A DNA stretch of 37,981 nt, taken from NCBI RefSeq assembly GCF_900107795.1, contig NZ_FNRL01000036.1, positions 1 through 37,981 on the forward strand, given 5' to 3'. Position numbers and translations under genes: made by a program. A model generated the notes under the pieces. It saw nothing but the letters and a program-made list of their open reading frames with translations, ran no database searches and was not told the origin of the DNA. The DNA is from Chitinophaga terrae (ex Kim and Jung 2007). Its GTDB lineage: Bacteria > Bacteroidota > Bacteroidia > Chitinophagales > Chitinophagaceae. Below, piece after piece: positions 8,096 to 17,275 of this stretch. Numbering within the stretch: position 1 is the stretch's first letter; each line of letters starts with the position of its first letter.

Positions 8096-10165
8096 ATGAA
8101 AACAAGTAAACTTTTAAATACTCTGATGGCAATTTCATTTATCCTGCCGTTGTTATGTTGTCAACACACTCCACCATCAGACCTGGAATCGGTTTTTAAC
8201 AACGCAGGCAACAATAGAAAAGAACTTGAAACTGTAATAGCCTATTTCAGTAAAAATCCTGCGGACAGTCTAAAACTAGATGCTGCCATATTTCTGTTAA
8301 AAAACCTGGAGGGGCTTAAAACATTGGATTCAACCTCAATGGAAAATACTCAGATTTACTTCACGGCGCTCAATAAATATTATTTAAATCAAAAGTCAAA
8401 AATTGATTTTAGCGCCGCCTCAATAGTGATCGATAGCCTAAATAGAATTTTTATTGATTCAAACAAAAAACAAAGTAGACCAATATATCTTGATGAATCA
8501 GCGACTGTATCTGCAGATTTCTTAATTAAAAATATTGACTTAGCTTTTCTGGCCTGGCAATCTATGCCGTGGAGTAAGCATGTTGATTTCAAAGTATTTT
8601 TGGAATATATATTGCCTTATAGATGCACAGACACGTACGGTTACAATACTCGGCAGGAATTTTATACTCAGTACAAATCCATTAAAGATTCGGTAAAGGG
8701 AGAAAATAGCCCTTTTATTGCCGCTAATTATGTATTAAAAGACGTCGACAGCTGGTTTACCGAAGATGGAACAATATTTCAATATTATCCCTATTTAAAA
8801 CCCATAACCTTTTCAAACTTAACAAAAGGAAGAATAGGTGCATGTATTGAAGCTAACTCGTTAAAAATTGCAGCACTCAGATCAATTGGTATACCTGTCG
8901 CTTTAGATGAAATTCCCAACTGGGGAAATGTTTCATCATCACATTATTGGTACAAAATCATAGACCCCCAAAATGACACTATAACTACCTTAATTACTAA
9001 CCAAAATGAGCGAAGGTACACCCAGCATCTAATCTCTGGTTCTTCGTATGACCTTTATCCAGAGTTTAAAGGATTGTCGGATTCTATTGTACGAAATTAC
9101 ATTAGAACAGTTCCGAAAGTTTATAGACGTACATTTGAGAAACAATCAAATAGTCTTGCTGCTATTAATAATGAAAACAACATTGAAATGCCTGATTATT
9201 TTAAAAGTGATCGTATAAAAGACGTTTCAGACCAATATCTCAACTGTGTAAATGTTGATATCAAGCTTGATGATGCTCCTCAAAAATCTCAATACGCATA
9301 CCTATGTATATTCAACAATACTAGCTGGATCCCTGTGGCATGGGCAAAAGTGAACTCTAATTTTTGCACTTTTGAAAAGATGGGTAAAAATGTTGTTTAC
9401 CTACCTGCATATTTCAAGGATAAACAAATAATACCTGCCGGCGCCCCTTTTCTCCTAAAGAATGACGGATCAATTGAGCGATTTGTTTCTATGGAAAAAC
9501 AAGAATCAGTAAAGCTCCGCATGAAGTATCCTTTCCGAATCTATGTAGAATTTTGGGAAAGCTTTATGATAGGAGGAAGATTTCAACTGGCAAATAAATC
9601 AGATCTATCTGACACAATTACTGTGCACCGAATTGATAGTCTTCCGTTTTACCAAACAGATGTTAAAATTCCTAATAAAGATCACTATCGCTATGTAATA
9701 TATCAATTCAGTGGTATTCCTAAAATGTTTATCTCTGAAATCCAAGTCTACGGGGAAGATGAGAATGGAAAGGAGGTAATGTTGCCTGGAAAAGTAATTG
9801 GAAATCCCGGCAGATACCCCAAAACAATTGATAAAATACGGGACGGAGATAACCTTTCATATTTTGAAAATCAGGACAATAATAAGGAGACTTACGTGGG
9901 ATTTGATCTTGGGAGTAGAAAAAAAGTAACTAGAATCAGCTTTGTACCTCGGAATGACGACAATGCGATTGTAGCAGGAGATATGTATGAATTATTTTAT
10001 TGGGATAAAAGATGGATATCGATTGATTCACAAAAAGGCGACAGTGATAAAACAGTAATATTTAATGATGTTCCAAAGCAATCGCTTTTAATACTGATTA
10101 ATAAAAAAGGTGGTGTTGAGAACAGGATTTTCACCTATCTAGGGGGAAAACAATTCTTTTGGTAG
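8096..10165 (+). CDS. Transglutaminase-like lipoprotein with a C-terminal discoidin-like domain
   Basis: This 689-residue protein opens with a lipoprotein signal (hydrophobic stretch then LLCCQ, Cys about 21-22). The central region carries a transglutaminase/protease-like core: GRIGACIEANSLKIAALRS with the candidate nucleophile Cys250, then GIPVALDEIPNWGN, and SSSHYW with the candidate His near 282, followed by an Asp-rich turn. The C-terminal 150 residues (IPKMFISEIQVYGEDENGKE, later YVGFDLGSRKKVTRISF) look like an F5/8-type-C (discoidin) beta-sandwich. The likely location is the outer membrane or periplasm, with a peptidase-like or cross-linking role. It stands alone, divergent from the second SdpC-like gene, and a functional link to the toxin locus is only positional. 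Confidence 0.7.
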   Translation: MKTSKLLNTLMAISFILPLLCCQHTPPSDLESVFNNAGNNRKELETVIAYFSKNPADSLKLDAAIFLLKNLEGLKTLDSTSMENTQIYFTALNKYYLNQKSKIDFSAASIVIDSLNRIFIDSNKKQSRPIYLDESATVSADFLIKNIDLAFLAWQSMPWSKHVDFKVFLEYILPYRCTDTYGYNTRQEFYTQYKSIKDSVKGENSPFIAANYVLKDVDSWFTEDGTIFQYYPYLKPITFSNLTKGRIGACIEANSLKIAALRSIGIPVALDEIPNWGNVSSSHYWYKIIDPQNDTITTLITNQNERRYTQHLISGSSYDLYPEFKGLSDSIVRNYIRTVPKVYRRTFEKQSNSLAAINNENNIEMPDYFKSDRIKDVSDQYLNCVNVDIKLDDAPQKSQYAYLCIFNNTSWIPVAWAKVNSNFCTFEKMGKNVVYLPAYFKDKQIIPAGAPFLLKNDGSIERFVSMEKQESVKLRMKYPFRIYVEFWESFMIGGRFQLANKSDLSDTITVHRIDSLPFYQTDVKIPNKDHYRYVIYQFSGIPKMFISEIQVYGEDENGKEVMLPGKVIGNPGRYPKTIDKIRDGDNLSYFENQDNNKETYVGFDLGSRKKVTRISFVPRNDDNAIVAGDMYELFYWDKRWISIDSQKGDSDKTVIFNDVPKQSLLILINKKGGVENRIFTYLGGKQFFW

Positions 10166-10391
10166 CCTCTTCGATAAAAAGAGTAGGCAAAAATAGAATG
10201 CTTACTCTTTTATTTTCAATTAAACTGTGTAATGATTTTGATTATACCTGCAGTTTCTGTTGTGAGCGGTTTCAGTTCCGTTTTATTACTCCATCAGCGG
10301 TTATAAACAGGGTGTAATGCTCTTTCAATACTGCTTCTTTAACTCATTGATTACCATTTTACTAAAAAAATGAGCAAAATATTTTCATCTT

Positions 10392-10412
10392 AATACTAAA
10401 ATTATTAGTATT
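10392..10412. promoter_or_regulatory. Perfect palindrome before imuA, candidate SOS operator
   Basis: AATACTAA and TTAGTATT are exact reverse complements separated by 5 bases, and the site ends 19 bases before the imuA ATG. A near-consensus -7 element (TATTCTTG, 10409-10416) overlaps its right arm, so a bound repressor would block transcription. imuA-imuB-dnaE2 cassettes are typically LexA-controlled. It is not the E. coli or Bacillus LexA sequence, so the bound protein is inferred. Confidence 0.5.
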
Positions 10413-10431
10413 CTTGCCATGAGATTTCGAT

Positions 10432-11163
10432 ATGAACAGCAAGCAACAGATAGTAGTTGAATTGCGGAAAGAGCTGTTATTACTTCAAGGTTTTAAGGCA
10501 GCTTCGCCCGATGCGGCGAAGGTTGACTTGGGTATGATGAATGGTTGTTTTCCCAACAGTACATTTCCAACAGGAAATGTACATGAAATTATTAGTACAA
10601 TTGATAGCGAAAAATCTGCGGCAAGCGCATTTGTATGTGCCGTTGCAGGGATGTTGATGAAAAGAAGTGGCCCAGGCATCTGGATTTCAACAAAAAATGA
10701 GATATATCCTCCTGCGCTCAATCAATTTAATGTACCTGCTGAACGCATTGTTTTTGTTAAGGCAAAAAGAGAACTAGACGTATGTTGGGCTTTGGAAGAA
10801 GCATTAAAAACTGACGGCTTGGCATTTGTGGCTGGACAGGTTCAGGATCTTAGCTTTACTACCTCCAGGCGGCTGCAGCTTGCTGTTGAAAAAAGTCAGG
10901 TTACAGGTTTTATACTGCGTCATTCTCCCAATTCTGTTAATCCTACCGCCTGCGTCTCGAGGATGAAGATACAGCCCCTCAGAAGTGAATTAGCAGACGG
11001 ATTACCAGGTATAGGTGACCCGCGCTGGCGGGTTATAGTCGAAAAAGTTCGTAATGGGGTGCCTGGTGTTTTCGATCTGGTGTGGGTCAAAGATCATTTT
11101 ATTACCCGTATCCCGCAAACGGGTGAAGTTATTATCGATATCGATAGAAGAAAAATCAGTTAG
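10432..11163 (+). CDS. imuA: ImuA-like RecA-related mutagenesis protein
   Basis: This 243-residue protein resembles the ImuA/SulA-like branch of the RecA fold. A GNVHEII element corresponds to the start of the core, VCAVAGMLMKRSGPGIWIST to the first ATPase strand and helix, and the C-terminus to RWRVIVEKVRNGVPGVFDLVW. A classical Walker A GxxxxGK(T/S) is absent, as is usual in this group. ImuA acts with ImuB and DnaE2/ImuC in damage-induced translesion synthesis. The stop is two bases before the imuB ATG, so the two are co-translated. The palindrome immediately upstream suggests damage-dependent control. Identification rests on the motif pattern plus the imuB and dnaE2 neighbours. Confidence 0.8.
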   Translation: MNSKQQIVVELRKELLLLQGFKAASPDAAKVDLGMMNGCFPNSTFPTGNVHEIISTIDSEKSAASAFVCAVAGMLMKRSGPGIWISTKNEIYPPALNQFNVPAERIVFVKAKRELDVCWALEEALKTDGLAFVAGQVQDLSFTTSRRLQLAVEKSQVTGFILRHSPNSVNPTACVSRMKIQPLRSELADGLPGIGDPRWRVIVEKVRNGVPGVFDLVWVKDHFITRIPQTGEVIIDIDRRKIS

Positions 11164-11165
11164 CA

Positions 11166-12659
11166 ATGGGAAAGAGATATGTGGTTATCTGGTTTAGGTT
11201 TTTATTAACCGATTATATGATCCGCCGCCAGCCTGATCTAAAGGGTACTTGTTTCGTCTTAACAGAAAAACAGCATGGTCGTATAGTTGTAACTGCTGTT
11301 AGCGAGGCTGCCTATCAAAAAGGTATCAGAGAAAACATGCCTTTAGCAGATGCAAGAATCTATGTAAATGATCTTTTGGTGGTGAATAGTGATGATCAGC
11401 TACCAGAACGATTGTTAAGGGACCTTGCTGAGTGGTGTATTAGATTTACGCCAACTGTTAGTTTTGAGCTGCCAGACATTTTGCTACTTGATGTATCCGG
11501 CTGTACTCACCTGTGGAAAGGTGAAGGGCAATATTTAAGAGCATTATTTACTCGAATAAGAGAATTTGGCTACACTATTTTTGCTGCGTTGGCAGATACG
11601 ATTGGCGCGGCATGGGCAGTCAGTCACTTTGTTGGCAACAGGATTATACCGCCATTGCAGCAGTGGGAAACTTTGCACTCACTCCCTTTACATGCCTTAA
11701 GGATTGACATAGAAACGGTGGAACGTTTTAATAAACTTGGGATAAGAACAATTGGTGATTTAAAAACTATTTCACCTTCCTCTATAAAACGAAGATTTGG
11801 GGATTTGGTATTAAGCCGCTTAAGACAGGCATTTGGGGAGGAAGAAGAAATAATTACTCCCATTACTACTATATCTCCTTATACGGAAAGATTACCGTGC
11901 CTGGAGCCTATACTGACGCGAAAGGGTATCGAAATCGCACTTTCAAAACTGTTGGAGCAATTATGCTCACGACTTGTAAAAGAGAATAACGGGTTGCGAA
12001 AATGTTTATTTAAGTGCTACCGGGTTGATTCAAAGGTAATAGAGCTGGAGATTTCAACACAGCGACCCTCTAATAGCATCAGTCATATTTTTATGCTTTT
12101 TGAAAATAAGATAACCACCATTGAGCCAGCATTAGGGATTGAACTATTTGTGCTGCAGGCACCACAAGTTGAAAAACTGTCGCCAGCCTTGCAACCATTA
12201 TGGGAGCCTGCGGCTATTGATAATAAGCGGTTAAGTGAGTTAATTGACAGGCTTAATTGCCGTCAGGGTATAGAAGTACAAAGATATTTGCCTGCAGAGC
12301 ATTACTGGCCGGAGAGAGCCTATAGGCTAGCCGTTTCACTGGATGAAACATTAACGACGTGGCCTTTAAATCAATATTTCCCACTAATAATTTTTACCCC
12401 TCCGGTTAAAATTACTGTTACGGCGCCCATCCCGGATTATCCACCCATGAATTTTAGGGATACTAGGGATACTCGTTTACATACAATTGTAAAAAGTATT
12501 GGTCCAAGGCGAATTGAAAGCGAATGGTGGATAGAGGAAAGAAAACATAGGGATTATTATCTGGTTGAAGATACAGATGCTGGGCGCTATTGTATCTTCC
12601 GCGTAGGCCACTATGGCAGCGATACAACGGAATGGTTCCTGCATGGAGTCCTTCCTTAA
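11166..12659 (+). CDS. imuB: ImuB-like Y-family polymerase homologue, catalytically degenerate
   Basis: This 497-residue protein has the Y-family layout: an N-terminal palm-like region (KRYVVIWFRFLLTDYMIRRQ), fingers, LLLDVSGCTHLWKGEGQY in the place of the second catalytic motif, a helix-hairpin-helix region (RFNKLGIRTIGDLKTISPSS near 180-200) and a long C-terminal extension. The metal-binding Asp residues of active Y-family enzymes (DxDxFF, SxDE) are missing, as in known ImuB proteins, which recruit the partner polymerase and the beta clamp. It follows imuA directly and ends 14 bases before dnaE2. Since the dnaE2 gene here is truncated, ImuB would need a polymerase encoded elsewhere to be useful. 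Confidence 0.85.
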   Translation: MGKRYVVIWFRFLLTDYMIRRQPDLKGTCFVLTEKQHGRIVVTAVSEAAYQKGIRENMPLADARIYVNDLLVVNSDDQLPERLLRDLAEWCIRFTPTVSFELPDILLLDVSGCTHLWKGEGQYLRALFTRIREFGYTIFAALADTIGAAWAVSHFVGNRIIPPLQQWETLHSLPLHALRIDIETVERFNKLGIRTIGDLKTISPSSIKRRFGDLVLSRLRQAFGEEEEIITPITTISPYTERLPCLEPILTRKGIEIALSKLLEQLCSRLVKENNGLRKCLFKCYRVDSKVIELEISTQRPSNSISHIFMLFENKITTIEPALGIELFVLQAPQVEKLSPALQPLWEPAAIDNKRLSELIDRLNCRQGIEVQRYLPAEHYWPERAYRLAVSLDETLTTWPLNQYFPLIIFTPPVKITVTAPIPDYPPMNFRDTRDTRLHTIVKSIGPRRIESEWWIEERKHRDYYLVEDTDAGRYCIFRVGHYGSDTTEWFLHGVLP

Positions 12660-12673
12660 AAACCCGAGGTGAT

Positions 12674-13447
12674 ATGAAATATGTGGAGTTACAGGTAACA
12701 ACCAATTATACGTTCCTTGTAGGTGGATCTCATCCTGGGGAAATTATAACTGAAGCCGCAAAGTTAGGATATAGCGCTATTGCTATTACAGATAGAAATA
12801 CATTGGCCGGTATGGTACGTGCATACGCGGCCGCAAAGCAAACCGGCATAAAGCTTATAATTGGCTGCAGGCTGGATTTAACCGATGGCGTCAGTCTACT
12901 TGTTTATCCAAAGAACTTAGAAGGATACGGAGATTTATGCGCTCTGCTTACAACCGGTAATCGCAGGACTGAAAAAGGAAAATGCCTTTTACGAAAAGAA
13001 GATGTATACGGTCTTAAGGCATGCAAATTCATTGTTGTTCCTCCTTCTACTTTGGAAGAAAGAGCGTTACCGGAGCACTACCGAAAATGTGTATTGGAAT
13101 ATGCTGAAAGGTTTAGTGCAGGAAGTATGTATCTTGCCATGTCAAGATATTATTTAGGTGATGACACGCAACTGCTGTATAGAATTAACGAGTTAGCAGA
13201 TGAAATTGGCTGCCCTATCGTCGCCGTGAATGATGTACACTACCATTCCGCCGAGCGCAGGCAGCTTCAAGATGTCCTGACCTGTATACGGGAAAAATGC
13301 ACTATACAAAATGCAGGATTTCGGTTGCTACCGAATGCAGAACGCCACTTGAAGGCCGAAAAAGAGATGGAAAGGCTTTTTAGGCAATATCCAAAGGCGT
13401 TACAAAGTACAATTGATATTGCAGCTGCTTGTCAGTTCTCCCTGTGA
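12674..13447 (+). pseudogene. dnaE2: Truncated DnaE2/ImuC polymerase, PHP region only
   Basis: From the ATG at 12674 (preceded by a GAGGTGA ribosome-binding-like stretch) the frame encodes 257 residues that match the start of a DnaE-type alpha subunit. These include ELQVTTNYTFLVGGSHPGEI, AAKLGYSAIAITDRNTLAGM and AVNDVHYHSAERRQLQDVLT (metal-binding-like residues of the PHP domain), ending in STIDIAAACQFSL and TGA. A full DnaE2 has roughly 1,000 residues and continues with the polymerase palm after this point. No continuation appears in any frame downstream, so the gene was cut by a rearrangement at about 13445. The frame could be read from an upstream in-frame start at 12590 inside imuB, but homology begins at MKYVEL. 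The fragment cannot polymerise. Confidence 0.85.
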
Positions 13448-13655
13448 ATGTGTCCCTTTCGTCTGATATACAAAAACAAAAAAGGACTTTGTACATATCT
13501 CCTGATAACTCCTGAAAAATAAACTTAAAATTGTCAACAGCATCAGAGTAAAAGCATTTCTCAGCGCTCGGCATTATCATCGGCTCAGTACTGTCGGCCG
13601 GGATCGGAAAGCGGGATAATTCACCCAATCGGGAGGAGCAAAGTTTAATGTTCAT
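13448..13655 (-). pseudogene. N-terminal fragment of an unrecognised gene meeting dnaE2 head-on
   Basis: From the ATG at 13655 the minus strand reads MNIKLCSSRLGELSRFPIPA, then PMIMPSAEKCFYSDAVDNFK and FIFQELSGDMYKVLFCFCIS. The frame then enters the antisense of dnaE2, where it stops being credible. The residue pattern looks protein-like and faintly like the ligand-sensing N-terminus of Bacteroidota AraC-type regulators, but I do not recognise it firmly. Its break coincides with the break in dnaE2, as expected if a deletion joined two genes facing each other. An upstream in-frame ATG at 13673 is an alternative start. The reading could be chance. Confidence 0.3.
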
Positions 13656-14116
13656 AACGGACAAGGTTTTCATTCAACAATAAATTATAGGGCGCGAAAT
13701 GCGCTATTCTGGTTGAATAGCCGTCAGTTTAGGAGGGAGTAGATCAAATCAAATCTCATATTTTTTTTGAACTCCAAAAAAATTAAAATTTTAATAAAAC
13801 TACCAAATACAGTAAAGGTGAGTATAACCCTAACTAGCAAGTGGAAACCAAATATTTCTTCATAGTTATTCTTTTCATTTGACATAAATGTTGCACAAGT
13901 TACCGGATGCCTTTCGGTGCCCAAATTGTCAAAAACATGTATCATGGAATCGGTTACAAGGCTATCTTTGTGTTATAGCTTTGTCATTAGAAGATATACT
14001 TGGGCAAAAAAATATAGGTAACTCGGACTATCTTTTCTTATTTGTATAATTGGTTCCTGCCCCGCTTCGCGCCTTATGAGAACAGTTAACTTGTTTAAAA
14101 ACCTAAACTATGAATA
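13656..14116. other. Intergenic region without a supported gene
   Basis: About 460 bases between the rearrangement at 13.45 kb and the acetyltransferase-like gene. A 73-codon minus-strand frame (13724-13945) has a hydrophobic middle but no recognisable family and no credible ribosome-binding site, so I do not call it. The promoter of the gene at 14117 must lie here. Confidence 0.4.
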
Positions 14117-14671
14117 ATGAAAAAATTGCCTTTTTCAAAGGTGGATGCCTCCGCAATTACAGTAAGACCGTTTGTGCTTCCTAAAGACGCTCAGCTAATT
14201 TACCAGTGGGGGTATCACACGTTTGGCAGCCAAGCCTGGCAGGGCATTCGCACCCTTGAAGAAATTATGAAGGTTTTTAAAAGCATTGAGGAGTCAGATA
14301 TCGCCCAGGCATTTATTGTGGAAACAGAATATGGCATGCCTATTTTTGAAATCGATTTGCGGCTCGCCAACACGGACCCGCTAAGTACTGCGTTCCAGTG
14401 TGCAGCGGACGATCATCTATGTGCATTCTTCTTCCCGGCCACCGGCGACAACGTATTAATGCAACTGGGATTGGCGGTATGCCTTAAATACCTGCTCCTG
14501 GAGACCGAAGGGATAGGAAGAATGCTTATGCCTATCTATAAGCGAGAAACCTTCCTGGAAAAGACGCTGGCTGCCGTGGGATTCAAGAAAATCAAAGTAA
14601 GTAAACCCGCGAAAATCTTAAGTCTGTACGCTATCTCAAAAGATGAATTTTTACATCTAAGCCACTGTTAA
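14117..14671 (+). CDS. GNAT-like acetyltransferase
   Basis: This 184-residue protein opens with a typical GNAT entry (ITVRPFVLPKDAQLIYQWGY), followed by WQGIRTLEEI, a central beta strand (AQAFIVETEYGMPIFEIDLR) and FFFPATGDNVLMQLGLAVCL in the region that should bind acetyl-CoA. The end, FLEKTLAAVGFKKIKVSKPA, fits the last strands of the fold. The layout resembles siderophore-type or RimJ-type N-acetyltransferases. The classical QxxGxG/A pyrophosphate loop is not obvious, so activity is uncertain. The gene stands alone, is followed by a terminator-like hairpin, and has no neighbours that hint at a substrate. Confidence 0.5.
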   Translation: MKKLPFSKVDASAITVRPFVLPKDAQLIYQWGYHTFGSQAWQGIRTLEEIMKVFKSIEESDIAQAFIVETEYGMPIFEIDLRLANTDPLSTAFQCAADDHLCAFFFPATGDNVLMQLGLAVCLKYLLLETEGIGRMLMPIYKRETFLEKTLAAVGFKKIKVSKPAKILSLYAISKDEFLHLSHC

Positions 14672-14711
14672 TACAACCCTGGTATCACAGTTTCCCCAAA
14701 CCGCCAGTACC

Positions 14712-14736
14712 GGCTGACCATTACAATTGGTCAGCC
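14712..14736 (+). terminator. Terminator after the acetyltransferase-like gene
   Basis: GGCTGACCA and TGGTCAGCC form a perfect 9-base stem with a 7-base loop 41 bases after the stop codon, followed by TTAATTTGTT. A rho-independent terminator is likely despite the imperfect T-run. Confidence 0.65.
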
Positions 14737-14848
14737 TTAATTTGTTAAAGATCCTGGTGGAGATTTGTTACAGTCTACCCAATTGAATAATTGGAGTGTC
14801 TATGCAGAGAGTAGAAGACCGATAAAACGTAGTGCAGGTAGCATGTAA

Positions 14849-15013
14849 ATGGAAACTGTTCCTGGAGACAGCTACCAACATCTTTATAACGAGAGTAAGG
14901 CACAGCAGTTAAAGACCATTGAGCTGCTTTGGGATGTCTTGAAAGCGATTCAGCCCCACAAGATTCATATCGCGATCCAACTAGCTATTAAGTACACATA
15001 CAGCTGGACGTAG
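14849..15013 (+). CDS. Possible small protein of 54 residues
   Basis: An open frame from ATG 14849 to TAG 15011-15013 encodes METVPGDSYQHLYNESKAQQ and a helical continuation (LKTIELLWDVLKAIQPHKIH, then a short hydrophobic end). It looks more like protein than chance sequence but has no recognised family and no strong ribosome-binding site. It lies in the 375-base gap before the RteC-like gene, on the opposite strand, and could be the decayed end of an older gene. Confidence 0.25.
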   Translation: METVPGDSYQHLYNESKAQQLKTIELLWDVLKAIQPHKIHIAIQLAIKYTYSWT

Positions 15014-15046
15014 AAAACAAACCAAATCTTTCTCTCTCGTAGCTAA

Positions 15047-15877
15047 CTACCTTGCCCTTAAGTCCTCTTCATCCATTTTCTGTTCTGCGGCCGTTAACAT
15101 TCTCTTGGTAAAAGGAAAGCGTTCTTTTTTACGAATACGCATCTCCTCAATTATTTTATAAATATTGGAGATGGGACAATTCCACATCACCGAGATAACC
15201 TCTACAATGGCTTTAATTTTCAAGTTACCGAATGCTCCATAAGCATGTAACAAAAATATTAACTCTGCCAGGTGGACTTTCTTTAACCTCCAGGTTAAGG
15301 GTCGCGGCATACTTTTATGCCCAGGCTCCTGTTCATCGATTCTTTCTTCCAGGTAGGGCCGGAGTAGTTCGTTGGCTTTGATCCTGGCGACTTTATAGCC
15401 CATCTCCGTACAGAAGCGGCTGTCATATAAAAGGTAGGCATCTTCGGTGGGAAGCTGTTCACTTTTGTTATTTCGAGTAAAGTATATCGTGTCCATTGAG
15501 GTGTCTTCCATCCGGTAGTACTTATATATGTCTGTATTCTGTTCAAAGAAGGCGTCCATTTGCTTAAGCTCCTTTTCTAAAAAGTCGCAACGTTGCTGCT
15601 TGGTGCCAACCGGTATCCTCGATTCAATGGTTACTATGCGGATATAGTAGATAAGAAGGCTATAGAATTCGGGTTGCACCTCCTTAAAGAAAGATATCTC
15701 CTCCTTTTGATCGGAAAACTTATAGGATAAAATAAATTCCTTTAACTCCACAATCGCAGACATGACGATTGCTACGTTATCCTTTGCCCGGCGTAATGGT
15801 GATCTGGTCTGATCAGCAGATACCTCCCGCAGTTTGTCCTGCATGCGGTCATACAAGTCATCAGAAAATTGTCGCAT
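15047..15877 (-). CDS. rteC: RteC-like regulatory protein of the mobile element
   Basis: This 276-residue protein matches the RteC layout: EISFFKEVQPEFYSLLIYYI near residue 60, RIPVGTKQQRCDFLEKELKQ, then FFEQNTDIYKYYR followed by DTIYFTRN, and a C-terminal helical part (LAELIFLLHAYGAFGNLKIK). In the conjugative transposon CTnDOT, RteC activates the excision genes; related proteins occur in many Bacteroidota mobile elements. Here it is the last gene of the minus-strand mobilisation cluster, about 200 bases after the unknown protein at 16079. The rteA/rteB two-component genes of CTnDOT are not present. The family call is good; the regulated target is unknown. Confidence 0.75.
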   Translation of the reverse strand: MRQFSDDLYDRMQDKLREVSADQTRSPLRRAKDNVAIVMSAIVELKEFILSYKFSDQKEEISFFKEVQPEFYSLLIYYIRIVTIESRIPVGTKQQRCDFLEKELKQMDAFFEQNTDIYKYYRMEDTSMDTIYFTRNNKSEQLPTEDAYLLYDSRFCTEMGYKVARIKANELLRPYLEERIDEQEPGHKSMPRPLTWRLKKVHLAELIFLLHAYGAFGNLKIKAIVEVISVMWNCPISNIYKIIEEMRIRKKERFPFTKRMLTAAEQKMDEEDLRAR

Positions 15878-16078
15878 GGTATTTTTTTTATGAAGGTGTT
15901 CTGGTTTGGGTTGGTTGGTTACAGTTCTTCTCGTCCGCTACACATGCTGGCCACTGTGGTGCTGGCCGTAAATTTCGGCAAATAATCAACCCAACGTATC
16001 TCCATACGGGTTACAAGAGGTTGTACTACCCCGATAGAGATAGGTTATGTAATGATAAATGGTGGTGCTACCTCGTAG

Positions 16079-17275
16079 TTATTTGCTAACCGGCTGCTCA
16101 CTGTTAAGAAAGTCAGCCCAGCGTAAAAGCATTTTCCGCAGACTTCTTGCGGCAATGGGATCGTTCTTTGTCCGGTATGCCTTTGCATGTAGACTTTTTA
16201 CCGAAATTTCCTCAGCACCGGTAGTAGTGCAGCTTTCGGCGACAACTCGGAGGACGTCCATGAAATTACTGTCTTTGATGGCGCCCAGTTTATGCAGTAG
16301 CCTTATTACAGCCCCAAGTTCAGCGACAGACATTACCAGGCGGATTTTTCTGGCTGACTCCAGGTATCCTTCACCGGGAACGGCGACAGGCAGGCTAAAG
16401 TCTTTCCTGGCCTCCCAGTAGCGGATCTCTTCATCCAGCCAGGTGGTGAGAAGATCGGCGGGCGATGGCCTGTCCGGCAGCAAAAGCATTTCGGTTTTTA
16501 TGGGATGTTGCCTTACTTCCTTTCTAAACCAATATAATTTCTCAAGACGGTCCTTAACCTTTGTGAATATGCCTGCCACCGAGGAAATCAGCCGTGTAAA
16601 ATGCCTGATGTAGTCGGGGTCATTAAAATTATAAGCAATTAACACGTCGTGTATCCTGCTTTCTGCCTCTGGCAGCGTATCGCTCGCGTCCAACCGGGAC
16701 AATGCCCTTAATAATAGATGGTAATAGTTAATGGTGTGAAAGGTAATAGGTCGCTGAAAATCATTTAAATAGTGGGCAATTGGTTTTAAAATAATATCCC
16801 ATAACACCGCGTCTTTGTCTGCATAACACACCAGTTCATTGATGCCGCGATATGAGTCAAAAAGAGCATCCCTTTTCTTCAATGCCAGCGTATATGGAAT
16901 AGGGATGTCATAGTCAAAATAGCACGGGTAAAAACGCTCCATATCTTCCAATATGAAATCTAACTCATGGCAGACAAACTCGTAAAAGTCTGTCAATTCC
17001 GGCTCCATATCGTGTTCATGTGCTATCTGAAAGTCATGTATTTGTTCTGCCAGAATGATCGTGTTTTTCTCGTTGTTTTGTAAATATCTGCAGCCATCTT
17101 TGTCACTTAGTTGTGTTACATTGCTCAATAGACTTTCTAAAATACGTTTCCTCTCTGAAGCTACTAGCTGGCGCCATTCGGCGATACGTGATGATGATGG
17201 CTTCTCTTTTTCGAGTGTCAACGGAAAAAATTCACTTTTTACGTTCTCCGCAATGGTTTTTAATTCATTTACCAT
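16079..17275 (-). CDS. Unknown helical protein, RteC-like C-terminus
   Basis: This 398-residue mostly alpha-helical protein has no signal peptide or membrane segment. Its C-terminal 100 residues (MSVAELGAVIRLLHKLGAIK, a 30-residue helical link, then DPIAARSLRKMLLRWADFLN) follow the same pattern of helices and spacing as the C-terminus of the adjacent RteC-like protein (VHLAELIFLLHAYGAFGNLK, later RKKERFPFTKRMLTAAEQKM). The two may therefore share a DNA-binding-like domain. The N-terminal part (ELTDFYEFVCHELDFILEDM, then CYFDYDIPIPYTLALKKRDA) is not recognised. It lies between the coupling protein gene and rteC, so a regulatory or accessory mobile-element role is likely. Homology between the two C-termini is my reading, not a computed alignment. 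Confidence 0.55.
   Translation of the reverse strand: MVNELKTIAENVKSEFFPLTLEKEKPSSSRIAEWRQLVASERKRILESLLSNVTQLSDKDGCRYLQNNEKNTIILAEQIHDFQIAHEHDMEPELTDFYEFVCHELDFILEDMERFYPCYFDYDIPIPYTLALKKRDALFDSYRGINELVCYADKDAVLWDIILKPIAHYLNDFQRPITFHTINYYHLLLRALSRLDASDTLPEAESRIHDVLIAYNFNDPDYIRHFTRLISSVAGIFTKVKDRLEKLYWFRKEVRQHPIKTEMLLLPDRPSPADLLTTWLDEEIRYWEARKDFSLPVAVPGEGYLESARKIRLVMSVAELGAVIRLLHKLGAIKDSNFMDVLRVVAESCTTTGAEEISVKSLHAKAYRTKNDPIAARSLRKMLLRWADFLNSEQPVSK

Noticed and set aside
13724..13945. 73-codon minus-strand frame with a hydrophobic middle
   Set aside because: No recognisable family, no ribosome-binding site and AT-driven hydrophobicity; not supported as a gene.
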